Part shown: positions 1 through 8,707 of the stretch, one piece after another
Numbering within the stretch: the first letter of the stretch is position 1
Layout: every line of letters begins with the position of its first letter
Assembly (NCBI RefSeq): GCF_902464545.1
Contig: NZ_CABQJR010000009.1
Location: forward strand, 1-64,000
Origin: an uncultured Senegalimassilia sp.
GTDB taxonomy: Bacteria; Actinomycetota; Coriobacteriia; Coriobacteriales; Eggerthellaceae
Length of the DNA stretch: 64,000 bases
Reading direction: 5' to 3'
Position numbers and translations under genes: made by a program
The notes under the pieces: model-generated
Told to the model about the DNA's origin: nothing
The model's input: only the letters and a program-made list of their open reading frames with translations
Databases searched by the model: none

Positions 1-61
1 GCACCTGAAAGCATTCGATATTCGGCTCCCAAATGCAACAACTAAAAGATAGGAGCATCAT

Positions 62-949
62 ATGGTGAACCCGAAATATAAGGCCCTGCTGCGCGTTGCC
101 GAGACCGGCAGCTTCACGCAAGCGGCGAACGATCTTGGCTACTCGCAATCGGGTATCAGCGGCATGATATCTTCCCTGGAAAAGGAAATGGGCGTGCAAT
201 TGGTCGTACGTGATTACAGGGAAGCCCACCTGTCAGCCGAAGGCGAGGACCTGCTGCCGTGGATCTCCAACGTCTGCAACGGCGAGCGGCAGCTGGCGAG
301 CCGGATAGCCGAGCTGAGGCGCCTGGAGCGCGGCGTGGTGCGCGTCGCCGCGCCCACCAGCGTCTCGACCCATTGGTTTCCCGGCATGGTGAAAGCTTTT
401 GAGCGGAAATGCCCCGGCGTGGAGCTGCATCTGATGTGCATCGACGACGAAGCGGAGCTCGAACGCGCCTTATGGCACGGGGATGCCGATTGCGGGTTTT
501 TGGTCGCGCCCGCGAAACGGGCGCTGAAAGCCATCCCCTTGCACGACGATCCTATCATGGTGCTGCTGCCTCCCGACCATGCGCTCGCACATGCCGACCA
601 CGCCCCCGCGCGAACGCTTGCCGAGGAGCCTTTCATCCAACCGCGAAGCAGATCGATGCAGGAAGCGGAAGCGCTGCTGCGCAACAGCGGGGTGAAACCG
701 CACGTGCGTTTCGCCGTTTATAGCGACTACAGCGTCATGAACATGGTGAGCAAAGGGCTGGGTTTCAGCATACTGCCGGGATTGCTGCTCGAAGACGCCA
801 CGCTCCCTTTGACCGTGCTTCCGCCGCAACTGAAGATGCGCCGGGAGATATCCATCGCCATGCGATCTGCGGACACCGCCTCGGCCGCCACGCGGGCGTT
901 CGTACAGACCGTGCGCACATGGGTGAGGCAGCGCTACGAGCAACGATGA
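62..949 (+). CDS. LysR-family transcriptional regulator
   Basis: This 295-residue protein has the LysR layout. An N-terminal winged helix-turn-helix lies at about residues 1-60 (ETGSFTQAANDLGYSQSGIS is the recognition region), followed by a periplasmic-binding-like co-inducer domain at about 90-290. The ATG at 62 has an AGGAG ribosome site at 51-55 with a 6-nt spacer. It is the first gene in the window and points away from proS, with no obvious divergent partner visible, so its target is unknown. Family length is normal (about 300 aa). The LysR assignment is secure; the ligand is not inferable. Confidence 0.93.
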   Translation: MVNPKYKALLRVAETGSFTQAANDLGYSQSGISGMISSLEKEMGVQLVVRDYREAHLSAEGEDLLPWISNVCNGERQLASRIAELRRLERGVVRVAAPTSVSTHWFPGMVKAFERKCPGVELHLMCIDDEAELERALWHGDADCGFLVAPAKRALKAIPLHDDPIMVLLPPDHALAHADHAPARTLAEEPFIQPRSRSMQEAEALLRNSGVKPHVRFAVYSDYSVMNMVSKGLGFSILPGLLLEDATLPLTVLPPQLKMRREISIAMRSADTASAATRAFVQTVRTWVRQRYEQR

Positions 950-1072
950 GGGCAAGGAGGCGACCCGCCCAGCCGCGAACCGTCTCTGAACGCCCACGGA
1001 CGCGGCAACCCGCCGAACGCAAGCCGCCACGAACAACCGCGGGCCGCAGCCAGTCGAACGCAAGCCGCCTTG

Positions 1073-1106
1073 AAATCAAAACGGGCCCGGCACATGCCGG
1101 GCCCGT
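1073..1106 (-). terminator. Intrinsic terminator after proS
   Basis: A 12-bp stem (ACGGGCCCGGCA / TGCCGGGCCCGT, 1081-1106) with a 2-nt loop is followed on the minus strand by TTTGATTT. It sits 25 nt past the proS stop codon. Confidence 0.85.
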
Positions 1107-1130
1107 AAGGAATACGCGTTCACGTAAGCG

Positions 1131-2900
1131 CTATTCGGCCTTCTCGACGAACAGGCCGGCGAAGGCGTTCAGGTTGTTGCCCCAACGACGCTGCGCGCCC
1201 TTGGCGAAGGTCAGTGCCTCGGACAGCGCCTCCAGCGAGATATCGCGGCGCTCGCCCGTGGCGCGGCGCTTGATCTCGACCTTGCCCTCGGCAAGGCCGC
1301 GCTTGCCCATGACGATCTGCAGCGGCCAGCCCATCAGGTCGGCTTCGGCGAACTTCACGCCCGCGCGCTCCTTGCGATCGTCGATGACCACTTCCAGGCC
1401 CAGGCCCGCCAGCTCTTCCGCCAGCTTCTCGGCAGCAGGCTGCACCAGGTCGTCGCCGGTGGCGAGCGGCAGGATGCATACGTGCGCCGGAGCCACGGAC
1501 ATCGGCCAGATCATGCCGTTCTCATCGTTGTGCTGCTCGATGATGGCGGCCAGGGTGCGGGACACGCCCACGCCGTAGCAGCCCATGATGAACGGCTGCT
1601 CCTTGCCGTCCTTGTTCATGAAGGTGGCGTTCATGGCGCGGGAGTACTTGTCGCCAAGCTGGAACACCTGCGCGACCTCGATACCGCGCGCACCCTTGAG
1701 CTCCATGCCGCACTTCGGGCAGCAGTCGCCGGGCTTGACGGTGATGATATCGGCCCACTGGTCGACCTTGAAGTCCTTGCCAAGCTGCGCGCCCACGTAG
1801 TGATAGCCATCCTCGTTGGCGCCGACGACCCACTTCGGCACCGCCTTCAGGCTATTTGCCGCGATGACGAACGCATCCTCGGGCAGGCCGACCGGGCCCA
1901 TGGAACCCTTGTGCAGGCCGTAGGCCTCCATGTCCTCGTCGGTGAGGATGGTGAAGCCGCCGGCGGCGCGGGCCGCCTTCTCCTCGTTCACCTCATGATC
2001 GCCGGGAACGAACAGCACGACGAGCTTGCCCTCGTCGTTCTTGCCGGAGAGCGCCTTCACCGTGGAGGATTCCGGGATGTCCAGGAACTCGGCGAGCTCG
2101 GCGATGGTGTGCACGCCGGGCGTGGCCACCTTCTCCATCTCGGGCACGTCGTAGACCGTGGGGCGCGCCAGGCCCTCGCCCACCTCGTCGCTTGCTGCGT
2201 AACCGCAATCGCAGTACACGAGCGCGGACTCGCCGGCCTCGGCAAGCGCATGGAACTCGCAGGTGACCGCGCCGCCGATCTGGCCGGCATCTGCCTGCAC
2301 GGGGCGGAACTCAAGGCCGCAACGCGCGCAGATGCGCTCGTAGGCCGCGTACATCCTGTCGTATTCCTCCTGCAGCGACTCCTGCGTGTCGTGGAAGCTA
2401 TAGCCGTCCTTCATGACGAACTCGCGGCTGCGCAGCAGGCCGAAGCGCGGGCGGATCTCGTCGCGGAACTTCGTCTGGATCTGATACATGTTCAGCGGCA
2501 GCTGCTTGTAGGAGCGCAGCTCGGCGCGCACGAGCGCGGTGATGAGCTCCTCATGGGTGGGGCCGAGGCAGAACTCGTGATCGTGGCGATCGTTGAGGCG
2601 CATGCGCTCGGGACCGTACGCGTCGGCGCGGCCGGACTCCTGCCACAGCTCCTCGGGCTGGAGCATGGGCATGCGGATCTCCTGGGCGCCGCACGCATCC
2701 ATCTCCTCGCGCACGATGTTCTCGATCTTGGTCAGCACGCGCTTGCCCAGGGGCAAAAACGTGTAGATGCCGGCAGCGGTCTTGCGGATGAAACCGGCGC
2801 GCAGCAGCAGCTTATGGCTGGCGATCTCGGCATCGGTGGGGTCTTCCTTCAGCGTGGGAGCATATAGGGAGCTCATGCGCGTGATGTTGGCGTTGTTCAT
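1131..2900 (-). CDS. proS: Prolyl-tRNA synthetase (bacterial type with INS editing domain)
   Basis: Class II aminoacyl-tRNA synthetase charging tRNA-Pro. The 589 residues fit the bacterial ProRS (about 570 aa). The N-terminal catalytic core carries the motif region around MPMLQPEELWQESGR. An internal YbaK-like insertion at about 240-390 contains the STVKAL segment where the editing lysine of this domain lies. The catalytic core then resumes, and a C-terminal anticodon-binding domain follows. The ATG at 2900 directly abuts the ispG stop, so the two are co-transcribed and probably translationally coupled. The window also holds a free-standing prolyl-tRNA deacylase (13812-14312), giving the cell both cis and trans proofreading. 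Confidence 0.97.
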   Translation of the reverse strand: MNNANITRMSSLYAPTLKEDPTDAEIASHKLLLRAGFIRKTAAGIYTFLPLGKRVLTKIENIVREEMDACGAQEIRMPMLQPEELWQESGRADAYGPERMRLNDRHDHEFCLGPTHEELITALVRAELRSYKQLPLNMYQIQTKFRDEIRPRFGLLRSREFVMKDGYSFHDTQESLQEEYDRMYAAYERICARCGLEFRPVQADAGQIGGAVTCEFHALAEAGESALVYCDCGYAASDEVGEGLARPTVYDVPEMEKVATPGVHTIAELAEFLDIPESSTVKALSGKNDEGKLVVLFVPGDHEVNEEKAARAAGGFTILTDEDMEAYGLHKGSMGPVGLPEDAFVIAANSLKAVPKWVVGANEDGYHYVGAQLGKDFKVDQWADIITVKPGDCCPKCGMELKGARGIEVAQVFQLGDKYSRAMNATFMNKDGKEQPFIMGCYGVGVSRTLAAIIEQHNDENGMIWPMSVAPAHVCILPLATGDDLVQPAAEKLAEELAGLGLEVVIDDRKERAGVKFAEADLMGWPLQIVMGKRGLAEGKVEIKRRATGERRDISLEALSEALTFAKGAQRRWGNNLNAFAGLFVEKAE

Positions 2901-4037
2901 TTACAGGTCCTTTATCTCTTCCAGTAAAGCGTCGACGATGGCGCCTTCTTCCACTTTTCGAACGGTTTGGCCGTGGCGGAACACCACGCCCACGCCCTTG
3001 CCGCAGGCCACGCCGATGTCGGCGTCGGCGGCCTCGCCCGGCCCGTTGACGACGCAGCCCATGACGGCCACTTTCAACGGCTTATCCAGACAGGCGATGC
3101 GCCGCTCCACCTCCTGCGCCAGCCCGATCAGGTCGACCTGGCACCTTCCGCACGTGGGGCAGCTGATCAGCTCGGGGTTGCGGCGGCGCAGGTCGAGCGC
3201 GCCGAGCAGCGCCCAGCAGGCGCGCATTTCCGTGACCGGGTCGTCGGTGAGCGAGATGCGCATGGTGTCGCCGATGCCCTGCTCAAGCAGGATGCCCAGG
3301 CCGGAGGCGCTTTTGATGACGCCCTGGAACGTAGTGCCCGCCTCGGTGACGCCGATGTGCAACGGGATATGCGGGATATCGCGCGCCAGCTGGCGGTACG
3401 TGCGCACCGTGGTCATGACGTCGTGGGCCTTCGCGCTGACCACCAGGTCGTGGAAGCCGCGGCCTTCGCAGTATTCCACGTACTGGCGTGCGGAGGCAGC
3501 CAGCTTCTCGGGAAGCGAAAGGTCGTCACGCTCGGCCAAGGCCTGGTCGAGCGAGCCGGCGTTCACGCCGATACGGATGGGGATGCCCGCCTGCCCGGCG
3601 GCATCGAGCACAGCGTCGGTTTTCGCCAAGCCGCCGATGTTGCCGGGGTTGATGCGCAGCTTCGCCGCGCCGCGGCGCGCCGCCTCGATGGCGATGGTTG
3701 CGTCGAAGTGCACGTCGGCCACGACGGGCAAGGGCGATTCCTCGCACACGGCCTGGAACGTGTCCAGGCAGCTGCGGCGCGGGATGGCCATGCGCACGAC
3801 CTCGCAGCCGGCATCGGCCAGCTGCTTGATCTGCGCAAGGTTGGCCTGCGCATCATCGGCCGGGGCGTTGAGCATGGACTGCACCACCACGGGAGCGCCG
3901 CCGCCAAGCGCCACGTTGCCCACGTGCACCTGGTGCGTTTTCTGATTGGGACGCATAGCGTCCTGCGGCAACGGGCAGGCCGCGGCCCCCGAAGGAGCCG
4001 CGGCGCACGCGTTGCCCATGTTCTCGTTAGTTTCCAT
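2901..4037 (-). CDS. ispG: 4-hydroxy-3-methylbut-2-enyl diphosphate synthase (flavodoxin/ferredoxin)
   Basis: IspG/GcpE is an Fe-S enzyme of the MEP isoprenoid pathway that reduces MEcPP to HMBPP. The protein has the N-terminal TIM-barrel segment (VGNVALGGGAPVVVQSM) and C-terminal cluster cysteines in CPTCGRCQVDL and MGCVVNGPGEA. The reading frame is open to 4205, but that extension crosses the rseP terminator (4104-4133). I start at the ATG at 4037, 378 aa: TAGAAT at 4050-4045, preceded by TGG, lies 7 nt upstream, so the mRNA is probably leaderless. An alternative ATG at 3956 has an AGGA site and would remove 27 residues. First gene of an ispG-proS operon. Confidence 0.95.
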   Translation of the reverse strand: METNENMGNACAAAPSGAAACPLPQDAMRPNQKTHQVHVGNVALGGGAPVVVQSMLNAPADDAQANLAQIKQLADAGCEVVRMAIPRRSCLDTFQAVCEESPLPVVADVHFDATIAIEAARRGAAKLRINPGNIGGLAKTDAVLDAAGQAGIPIRIGVNAGSLDQALAERDDLSLPEKLAASARQYVEYCEGRGFHDLVVSAKAHDVMTTVRTYRQLARDIPHIPLHIGVTEAGTTFQGVIKSASGLGILLEQGIGDTMRISLTDDPVTEMRACWALLGALDLRRRNPELISCPTCGRCQVDLIGLAQEVERRIACLDKPLKVAVMGCVVNGPGEAADADIGVACGKGVGVVFRHGQTVRKVEEGAIVDALLEEIKDL

Positions 4038-4044
4038 AGCGGCT

Positions 4045-4053
4045 ATTCTACCA
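4045..4053 (-). promoter_or_regulatory. Extended -10 promoter of ispG-proS
   Basis: Minus-strand TGGTAGAAT is an extended -10 element. Only 7 nt separate it from the ATG at 4037, which has no Shine-Dalgarno sequence. This fits a leaderless transcript. No convincing -35 box is seen. Confidence 0.55.
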
Positions 4054-4095
4054 GCGTAGCGCCCCTCGTTGGCGAAACGTATACAAGCAACAGGC

Positions 4096-4133
4096 GAAGA
4101 AAAAGCCGGCAGGGCGCTACGCCCCTGCCGGCT
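4096..4133 (-). terminator. Intrinsic terminator after rseP
   Basis: A GCCGGCAGGG-type stem (4104-4133) with a short CTA loop and one bulged C is followed on the minus strand by TTTTTCTTC. It separates rseP from the ispG-proS transcript. Confidence 0.85.
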
Positions 4134-4164
4134 TATGCGATATACGGGATGAAAACGGGGCGCC

Positions 4165-5310
4165 CTATTGGCCGAAGAACGTGCCCGAGATAATACGCTG
4201 CACATCTTGATTGACCATGACCAGGAAAAACATGAGGAACAAGGCCATGCCGGCGGCGCTCATGGCGTTCATGGCGCGCATGGAGATCACCTTTTTCGAC
4301 AGCTTCTGGAACACCTCGATGACGAAACGGCCACCGTCAAGCGGCGGGATGGGCAGTAGGTTCATGATGCCCAGCGATACCGAGATCATGGCCATAAACT
4401 GCATGAACGGCACCAAACCCGCATCGGCGAACTGCTTCGACATCACGGCAATGCCCACGACCGAAGACGAATCGGACACCGTCTGCGCCGCCGTTGCCGG
4501 GTTGAACAGGCCTGCGACGGCTTGTACGACCATGCCGATATAGGTGAAGCCCGCCACGATCGCGCGGCCCGGATCCACCGTCATATGCGTCACCTCGCCC
4601 GATTGCATCCGCACATCGAATCCGATGACGCTGAACAGCACCACGAACATCAGCATGGCGAACAGCAGGTTGACCGCGATCCCCGCCAGCAGGATGACCG
4701 AGCGCTTCCAAAACGGCAGGCTGCGATATTGCTGCCGATATTCGCTTTCGAACAACGCTTGGGCGTCCTCGACCGGGCGCGCCTGGCCCTCAGCGTAGCG
4801 CTCCGGCGCGGGCTTGCCGGCTTGCGCCGCCGCGCGGATCTGCTTCTTGGAGGGGATGACCTCTGCGGCGCGATACGTGTTGTACTCGTCCTTCTTTGTG
4901 GGACCGGTGCAGCTTCCCCAGTCCACCAGCTCATCGAGCGCCTTGAGCGCATCCTCGTCGGAAATGCCGCAATCGCGCGCGATATCCTCCATGTTCGCCG
5001 TGCCCCGACGGTACAGCGCCGCCAGCGCCGGCTCCAGATGCGGGCTCATCTCGCCCGGCTCCATGCCGCACACGCGCGCATAACCGCCCAGCAAAATGGG
5101 CGTGACACCGAACTTCGTGCCCCATTTCTTGAAGCCGATGCTCGGGCCCGGCATGCCCAGCATGAACTCGGTGACGCGCACGCCGAAGGCACGCGACGCC
5201 AGATAGTGGCCGCCTTCGTGGATGACCACCAAGATGCCCAGCACGATGGTGCAATACAAAATCATGAGGATGACGTTCAAAAACGGGCTCCTTGCCTTAG
5301 CTGCGGACAC
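4165..5310 (-). CDS. rseP: Site-2 (M50) intramembrane zinc metalloprotease with a non-PDZ insert
   Basis: RseP/RasP-type rhomboid-unlike membrane protease, 381 aa. The zinc site HEGGH is at residues 31-35 in the first membrane segment, and the second conserved motif NLLPIPPLDGG (Asp315) lies in a later one. Between them, where RseP proteins carry PDZ domains, residues 81-200 hold an unusual segment. It includes a winged-helix-like stretch (about 92-132, IARDCGISDEDALKALDELV) and a charged linker; no PDZ signature is visible. The start is a GTG at 5310 without a clear ribosome site. It follows dxr after a terminator and ends in its own terminator. Confidence 0.88.
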   Translation of the reverse strand: MSAAKARSPFLNVILMILYCTIVLGILVVIHEGGHYLASRAFGVRVTEFMLGMPGPSIGFKKWGTKFGVTPILLGGYARVCGMEPGEMSPHLEPALAALYRRGTANMEDIARDCGISDEDALKALDELVDWGSCTGPTKKDEYNTYRAAEVIPSKKQIRAAAQAGKPAPERYAEGQARPVEDAQALFESEYRQQYRSLPFWKRSVILLAGIAVNLLFAMLMFVVLFSVIGFDVRMQSGEVTHMTVDPGRAIVAGFTYIGMVVQAVAGLFNPATAAQTVSDSSSVVGIAVMSKQFADAGLVPFMQFMAMISVSLGIMNLLPIPPLDGGRFVIEVFQKLSKKVISMRAMNAMSAAGMALFLMFFLVMVNQDVQRIISGTFFGQ

Positions 5311-5361
5311 GCGACGAAGCGGGGTTTCGCTTGACGGCCCCGCGCGTTGGAATCCGTCTCA

Positions 5362-5400
5362 TTATAAAAAGAGGTTCCGCCCCGTTACCGAAGCGGAACC
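5362..5400 (-). terminator. Intrinsic terminator after dxr, with a TATAAT overlapping its T-tract
   Basis: GGTTCCGC / GCGGAACC (5373-5400) forms the stem, followed on the minus strand by TCTTTTTAT. The same bases continue into a consensus TATAAT at 5366-5361 that could serve as the rseP -10 box. No good -35 accompanies it. Confidence 0.8.
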
Positions 5401-5438
5401 ATAACCACACGATGCACGCGATTAACAGTTTGCGAACC

Positions 5439-6653
5439 TTAGCGCACGGACTTGCGAGCGGTTTCGCGAGCCCAGGCGTCAAAGGCCTGCAACTGCTCAA
5501 GGCTTTCCACCTTCTGCACGCCCTCGCGCTCGTGCGCGTCCATGACGGCCTCCACGCACTCGGCGATGCCCAGGTAGCTGCCCTGCTCCGCCAAAAACGC
5601 CGCCACCGCCACCTCATTAGCGGCGTTCATGACGCACGGCAGCGTTCCACCAACGCCGCCGGCGTGGCGGGCAAGCTCCAGGCAACGGAACGTCTCGGTG
5701 TCGGCCGGGGCGAACTCCAGGCTTCCCAACTTGGTGAAATCCAAGGGCTCGACGGGCGCTTCCCAGCGCTGCGGATAGCTGAGCGCGAACTGGATGGGGA
5801 TGCGCATATCGGTGGTGCCCAGATGCGCCTTCACGCTGCCATCGGTGAACTCCACCATGGAATGGATGGCGCTTTGCGGCTGAACCACCACGCTGATCTT
5901 GTCGTAGGGCATGTTGAACAGATGATGCGCCTCGATGACCTCCAAGCCCTTGTTCATAAGCGTAGAGGAGTCGATCGAAATCTTCGCGCCCATGCTCCAC
6001 GTGGGATGGTTCAGCGCCTGAGCAGGGGTGATACCCTCAAGATCGGCGCGCTTCCTACCGCGGAACGGGCCGCCGGAGGCCGTTACCCACAAGCGGGAGA
6101 CTTCTCGTTCCGACTCACCGAGCAGGCATTGGTAGATGGCGCCATGCTCGGAATCGATGGGCATGAGGGCACCGGCCGGGCCCACCGCCGGGGCCGTGCC
6201 GGCCGCGCGACGCTGTGCATCGACCTGCGCCGCCAGCGGCATGATCAAATCGCCGCCCACCACCAAGCTCTCCTTGTTCGCCAGCGCAAGGACCTTGCCC
6301 GCGCGCAGCGTTTCATAGCTTGCGCGCAAGCCGGCGGCGCCCACCAGCGCGTTGACGACCACATCCGCCTCGGGCAGGCGCACCAGGTCGACCACGGCAT
6401 CCATGCCGAAGCCCCATACACCCTGGGCACCGGCCTGTTCGCGCACCTCGGACGCGATGGCCTGGTCGGCCAAGCGCTCATCGCCCACGGCAAGGTTGCG
6501 CACGTTATGGGCGCGCGCCTGTTCGAGCATGTCGCCCACGCGCGAGTTCACCGCCAAGCCGACAATCTCCAGCTCGTCGGAATGCTGCCGAACCACGTCG
6601 ACCGTTTGCGTTCCGATGGAGCCCGTGGACCCGAGAACAACGATGCGTTTCAT
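5439..6653 (-). CDS. dxr: 1-deoxy-D-xylulose 5-phosphate reductoisomerase
   Basis: Dxr/IspC converts DXP to MEP using NADPH, the committed MEP-pathway step. The N-terminal Rossmann motif is GSTGSIGTQT. The metal/substrate segments SGGPFRGR and HPTWSMGAKISIDS(S) are intact. The length of 404 aa is normal. I start at the ATG at 6653, which has a GGAGGG site 5 nt upstream, rather than at the frame-open 6692. It lies 66 nt downstream of cdsA in a uppS-cdsA-dxr unit closed by the 5362-5400 terminator. Confidence 0.97.
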   Translation of the reverse strand: MKRIVVLGSTGSIGTQTVDVVRQHSDELEIVGLAVNSRVGDMLEQARAHNVRNLAVGDERLADQAIASEVREQAGAQGVWGFGMDAVVDLVRLPEADVVVNALVGAAGLRASYETLRAGKVLALANKESLVVGGDLIMPLAAQVDAQRRAAGTAPAVGPAGALMPIDSEHGAIYQCLLGESEREVSRLWVTASGGPFRGRKRADLEGITPAQALNHPTWSMGAKISIDSSTLMNKGLEVIEAHHLFNMPYDKISVVVQPQSAIHSMVEFTDGSVKAHLGTTDMRIPIQFALSYPQRWEAPVEPLDFTKLGSLEFAPADTETFRCLELARHAGGVGGTLPCVMNAANEVAVAAFLAEQGSYLGIAECVEAVMDAHEREGVQKVESLEQLQAFDAWARETARKSVR

Positions 6654-6719
6654 GAAACCCTCCGAATCATCTGCGAAAACAACTCGAGCCAACGCCGCTA
6701 GAACGTTGGCTCGTCCGAT

Positions 6720-7646
6720 TTACCAGCTAAAGGGGATGCACCCGCCTGCCACCAGCAGGATGGCAGAGGCGACCGCCACCAGAAACAGGCTGTCGCAACG
6801 GTCGAGCAGGCCGCCGTGGCCCGGCAGAAGCTTGCCGGAATCCTTGAAGCCCACGTTGCGCTTGATACGGCTTTCGGCCAGGTCGCCCAGCACGCCGCAT
6901 AAGCCGCTGATCACGCCGAACGCCATTGCCATGGGGATGCTCAAGTTCAACCCGGGGATAAGCGTGAACAGGCACCAGAACAACGCCGATCCCACCAAAC
7001 CCGCGAAAAAGCCTTCCCAGCTTTTCTTCGGCGAAACGCGCGGCGCCAGCTTATGCTTGCCGAACTTGCTACCGATCAGGTATGCGAAGGAGTCGTTGGC
7101 CCACACGCTGAAGAAGATGCCGAGCACCAACACGCCGCCCCACGGGTGCGGCAGCGCCTGGCGAACCACCACCAGGCCGGAAAGAAGCATGCCGCAGTAT
7201 GCCGCACCGAAGAAGCTGACGCCCACATCGGGGATGCGGGCGCGCATCCAGAACACATACCACACGATGAGCGCCAGCAGCAGCACAAGGCTGACCATGA
7301 GCGCACCCGACAGCCCGAAGAAATGCACGCTGAGCGGATAGAGCGCCGCCGCCACGATGCCGAGCATCTCGTTGGGCAGCTTCGCGTCGGCGCGCAGCAT
7401 GTAATAGAACTCCCCGGCGCAAACCGCGGCGGTGGCGGACAGCAAGGCCAGCGTGGTCCATTCGCTCGCAAGGATGCACAGCACGGAGACGGTAACGTAG
7501 ATGAACCCCGTGCGGAAGCGAACCTGCAGGTCGGAAGCGTTCTTGAACTTCTGCGGCGTTTTCCGGTACGCGAAATCCTTCAAGCGCTCGCCGCGCGAGC
7601 GCTCATCCGCGCGCTGCTGCTCGCCGCCTTGCGGGTTCCCGGACAT
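6720..7646 (-). CDS. cdsA: Phosphatidate cytidylyltransferase
   Basis: CdsA makes CDP-diacylglycerol from phosphatidate and CTP at the membrane. The 308-aa protein has a charged N-terminus (about 50 residues), about eight membrane segments, and the CdsA signature SRIKRNVGFKDSGK...PGHGGLLDRCDSL near the C-terminus. The ATG follows the uppS stop directly (TAAATG), with the ribosome site inside the uppS 3' end, implying translational coupling. Confidence 0.96.
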   Translation of the reverse strand: MSGNPQGGEQQRADERSRGERLKDFAYRKTPQKFKNASDLQVRFRTGFIYVTVSVLCILASEWTTLALLSATAAVCAGEFYYMLRADAKLPNEMLGIVAAALYPLSVHFFGLSGALMVSLVLLLALIVWYVFWMRARIPDVGVSFFGAAYCGMLLSGLVVVRQALPHPWGGVLVLGIFFSVWANDSFAYLIGSKFGKHKLAPRVSPKKSWEGFFAGLVGSALFWCLFTLIPGLNLSIPMAMAFGVISGLCGVLGDLAESRIKRNVGFKDSGKLLPGHGGLLDRCDSLFLVAVASAILLVAGGCIPFSW

Positions 7647-8429
7647 TTATTTCACCGCCCCGAAACGCCTATCTCGGGATTGGAACTCCAGCAGGCAGCG
7701 CAAAAACTCGTAACGATTGAAATCAGGCCAGAGCACGTCGGTGGCCACGAACTCGGAATAGGCGACCTGCCACAGCAGGTAGTTCGATAGGCGCATCTCG
7801 CCGGACGTGCGGATGACCACCTCGGGGTCGGGGATGTCGGCCGTGTAGAGCCCCTGGGCGAACTCGGCCTCCGTCAGCGGCGCGGTAGGGTCGCCGCCCT
7901 CGGCCGCCGTTGCCAGCGCGCGGCGCACGCACGCCTCGGCGGCATGCAAAATCTCCTGCCGCGAGCCGTAGTTCACCGCAACGACCAAGGTCATGCCCGT
8001 GTTGTCGCGCGTTTTCAGCCATGCCTCCTCGAAGGCCTCGCGCGTTTCGGCGGGCAGGGCGGAAAGGTCGCCGATGGTGCGCACGCGCACGTTCTCCTCG
8101 TGCAGGCCATCGACCTCCGCCAGCATGGTCTTGGCGAACAGGTCCATCAGGCCAACGACCTCTTCCTGAGGACGCTTCCAGTTCTCCGTGGAGAACGAAT
8201 AGATGGTCAGATAACGAACGCCCAGGTCGGAGGCGCAACGAATGGTCTCACGCACCGCCTCGATGCCGGCCTTGTGGCCCTTCAGGCGATTCAGCGCGCG
8301 CTTCTTCGCCCAACGGCCGTTGCCGTCCATGATGACGGCGACATGCTCGGGGATCGCCCGCGGATCAAGGGCAGCAGGGTCCAGGCCCTTGGGCGGATTC
8401 GGGAATATGTAATCAAGCGTCTTGTTCAT
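7647..8429 (-). CDS. uppS: Isoprenyl transferase (undecaprenyl diphosphate synthase)
   Basis: Cis-prenyltransferase that extends FPP to the C55 lipid carrier for peptidoglycan. The 260-aa protein has the catalytic MDGNGRWAKKR motif, the SFSTENWKRP motif, and the C-terminal RTSGEMRLSNYLLWQ substrate-binding segment. The frame is open to 8627, but the family start is the ATG at 8429 (MNKTLDYIF), with an AGAGG site upstream. First gene of uppS-cdsA-dxr. Confidence 0.96.
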   Translation of the reverse strand: MNKTLDYIFPNPPKGLDPAALDPRAIPEHVAVIMDGNGRWAKKRALNRLKGHKAGIEAVRETIRCASDLGVRYLTIYSFSTENWKRPQEEVVGLMDLFAKTMLAEVDGLHEENVRVRTIGDLSALPAETREAFEEAWLKTRDNTGMTLVVAVNYGSRQEILHAAEACVRRALATAAEGGDPTAPLTEAEFAQGLYTADIPDPEVVIRTSGEMRLSNYLLWQVAYSEFVATDVLWPDFNRYEFLRCLLEFQSRDRRFGAVK

Positions 8430-8450
8430 GGGCAGCCTCTTACATAAGGG

Positions 8451-8483
8451 AAAAGCCAACCGGCGGGAAAACCGCCGGCTGGC
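8451..8483 (-). terminator. Intrinsic terminator between frr and uppS
   Basis: The GCCA-A-CCGGCGG / CCGCCGG-C-TGGC stem (11 bp with one mismatch, 8455-8483) is followed on the minus strand by TTTTCCC. It lies about 225 nt past the frr stop and just upstream of the uppS ribosome site. It could therefore be a terminator for frr or an attenuator for uppS. Confidence 0.65.
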
Positions 8484-8707
8484 ACTAGGGAAACGCTCAT
8501 AAGAGCCGGATGACGCAACCCGGTTGCGAACCAAGGTTGCGCGGAGATCGGAAATGCGCTGGGCGAAAGCAGGGGCCGCTCCCCCACCGTCGGCCCGGCT
8601 GCGCAGACAGGCGGCAGCCAGCCGCACCCATGCAAGCCATGAGCACGCGACGCACCGGGGCGCCCGCAGCTCCGAGCAACGGATTCGCCGGCAGGCGAAC
8701 GCCGCTT

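Noticed and set aside
3957..4205. N-terminal extension of IspG to the upstream open-frame start
   Set aside because: It would cross the rseP terminator and part of the rseP gene, and the residues are not IspG-like. A leaderless ATG at 4037 explains the data.
5311..5365. A third member of the 48-nt repeat family upstream of rseP (GGAATCCGT core)
   Set aside because: Only about ten bases match and the flanks differ. A similar weak resemblance occurs near 55440. Both are too short to count as copies.
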